A stretch of DNA of 64,000 nucleotides from Planctomycetota bacterium (GTDB taxonomy: Bacteria > Planctomycetota > SZUA-567 > H5-PLA8): contig JAOSKN010000002.1 of assembly GCA_027493525.1 (NCBI GenBank), positions 1,893,326 to 1,957,325 of the forward strand. The letters run 5' to 3'. The translations under genes were made by a program, and so were the position numbers. How positions within the stretch are numbered: position 1 is the stretch's first letter; the number at the start of each line of letters is the position of its first letter. Positions 63,119-64,000 of this stretch are shown here, piece by piece. The notes under the pieces are model-generated. The model was given only the letters and a program-made list of their open reading frames with translations. It was not told the DNA's origin and did no database searches.

Positions 63119-63238
63119 GGCCTGGAACGCCTGACCCTTGCGGCGCTGGACCGGCAGGATCGAACTCTTATGTCCCTGGAGACGCTCGTCTGGACCCCGC
63201 CGGCGCCAACGGGGGAGCCTCGCGATGCGCTCCGTTAG
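63119..63238 (+). pseudogene. Truncated 3' end of a gene upstream of the pseudopilin
   Basis: This frame gives GLERLTLAALDRQDRTLMSL then ETLVWTPPAPTGEPRDALR and stops at TAG 63236-63238, overlapping the pseudopilin start by 14 bases. The overlap is what one expects between adjacent genes of a pilin/secretion operon, so this looks like the preserved tail of the upstream gene. The rest was probably removed when the Rhs region arrived. Confidence 0.5.
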
Positions 63239-63812
63239 AAGAAAAATGCTTCCGGGCGCAAGGCGTGGCTTCACCCTGATCGAAGTCATTCTGGCCATCG
63301 CGCTCTCGGTCCTGATCGTCTTCGCCGTGGCCAAGGTCACGCAGTCCAGCCTCTCCACGGCGCGGACGGTCAAGCAGGCCTCGGCCACCGACATGCGCGT
63401 CGCGACGGCCCTGAACATCCTGAAACGCGACCTCCAGGGCTGGTACCAGCCCAAAGCGGCTCCATCGGACCCGGCCAGCCGCCCACCCGCATGGCCCGAG
63501 AGCGGAGAACTCCTCCTGAGCTTCGCGACGTTGGCGGACAGCCTCGCGGTGGATTCGGGGCGGGAGTCCACGTCCAGCGTGACCCGCAGCATCGCGCGCG
63601 TGTCCTACCTCGTTCAACCCCGCGGCTCCGGATTCGACCTGGTCCGGCGAGAGGATGCCTCGCCCGACGGCATCACGCTCCTGACTGCGCCCGGCAAGCC
63701 GGTCTTGGAATTTCACGACGGGACGAAATGGGTCAAGCGTTGGCCACGGCCGGACCGGCCCGTGGCCTTGCGCCTGCGCCTGGAGGATCGGACCTGGATC
63801 TGGGAATTATAA
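63225..63812 (+). CDS. Type II secretion/pilus pseudopilin (GspJ-like)
   Basis: 195 aa from the ATG at 63225 after GGGGGAG; the frame extends upstream without support. The prepilin cleavage site is in ARRGFTLIEVILAIALSVLI, with the conserved glutamate at +5, followed by the membrane-spanning helix. The globular part (LKRDLQGWYQP, SIARVSYLVQPRGSGFDLVR) fits the minor pseudopilin GspJ or a related PulJ-like protein. It would be processed by a prepilin peptidase and inserted in the secretion pseudopilus. This is the only plausible backbone gene in the window. Confidence 0.88.
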   Translation: MRSVRRKMLPGARRGFTLIEVILAIALSVLIVFAVAKVTQSSLSTARTVKQASATDMRVATALNILKRDLQGWYQPKAAPSDPASRPPAWPESGELLLSFATLADSLAVDSGRESTSSVTRSIARVSYLVQPRGSGFDLVRREDASPDGITLLTAPGKPVLEFHDGTKWVKRWPRPDRPVALRLRLEDRTWIWEL

Positions 63813-64000
63813 GGGCGAACCTGCATCGAAGTCGTTGGAACTTGGCTGTGCCTGGGGTCTGCCGGACCGCTTTCTTCTCCTGCGACACCTTCCGCCTCTC
63901 AAGCTTCTCCCTGACCATCTCGCGAATAAGCTTGCGCGGAGCCAGCAGTCGCGCTCGGCTCAGGAGAAGCGCCTCATGGGATTCCTCGGCTGCCGGTACG

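Noticed and set aside
63733..63999. Minus-strand frame open to the right edge (SRARLLAPRKLIREMVREKL)
   Set aside because: It overlaps the 3' end of the pseudopilin gene for 80 bases and has a very basic, uninformative sequence. With its start outside the window it cannot be supported.
1..64000. CRISPR array, rRNA, or classical DDE insertion sequence
   Set aside because: No regularly spaced repeats with unique spacers, no rRNA signature and no DDE transposase were found; all recombinases seen are tyrosine or serine type.

Overview
The window is GC-rich bacterial DNA, almost entirely accessory. No rRNA, CRISPR array or convincing tRNA is present. The only plausible backbone is at the right edge, where a type II secretion/pilus pseudopilin gene (63225-63812) points to a Gram-negative cell plan. 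The giant secreted protein with W-rich repeat modules resembles those of planctomycete-like or other PVC-type bacteria, but the phylum cannot be fixed from this sequence.

Layout. (1) 1-1030: end of an AbiEii-type toxin and a decayed winged-helix fragment. (2) 1031-8726: a first integrative element with two tandem tyrosine recombinases, a primase-helicase, a replication-protein operon, an excisionase and a 10-bp-phased repeat. (3) 8976-18541: a type I restriction-modification operon (hsdM, a split hsdS, an AlbA/Schlafen-like ATP-binding gene, hsdR, and a YgjP-like metallopeptidase). (4) 18980-21636: a serine recombinase, a set of hairpins and small unknown genes. (5) 22007-23783: an orphan Rhs toxin tip (AHH nuclease) with an ankyrin immunity protein. 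(6) 23849-31018: a second, diverged copy of the recombinase pair plus primase-helicase, with its own accessory genes. (7) 31328-40863: a toxin-antitoxin pair, a second serine recombinase, several small DNA-binding proteins, a third replication module (PrimPol plus DUF3987-like helicase), a HEPN-like protein and a LexA-like regulator. (8) 41069-62826: an operon of a HEAT-repeat lipoprotein-like or secreted protein, a giant Rhs protein and a small putative immunity protein. (9) 63119-64000: the remnant of one gene, then the pseudopilin.

How it fits together. The region looks like several integrative or mobilizable elements accreted in tandem, each with a recombinase set and its own primase/helicase. 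They carry defence (type I R-M, toxin-antitoxin, AbiE) and interbacterial competition cargo (two Rhs-type toxin tips that share a pre-toxin linker).

A recurring theme is frameshifts at short homopolymers or dinucleotide runs: 15448, 26893, 31656, 40405 and 49691. In each case adding or removing one or two bases restores a sensible protein. Repairing the one at 49691 joins two long reading frames into a single secreted Rhs protein of about 6,937 residues. The pattern suggests residual sequencing indels at least as much as real gene decay.
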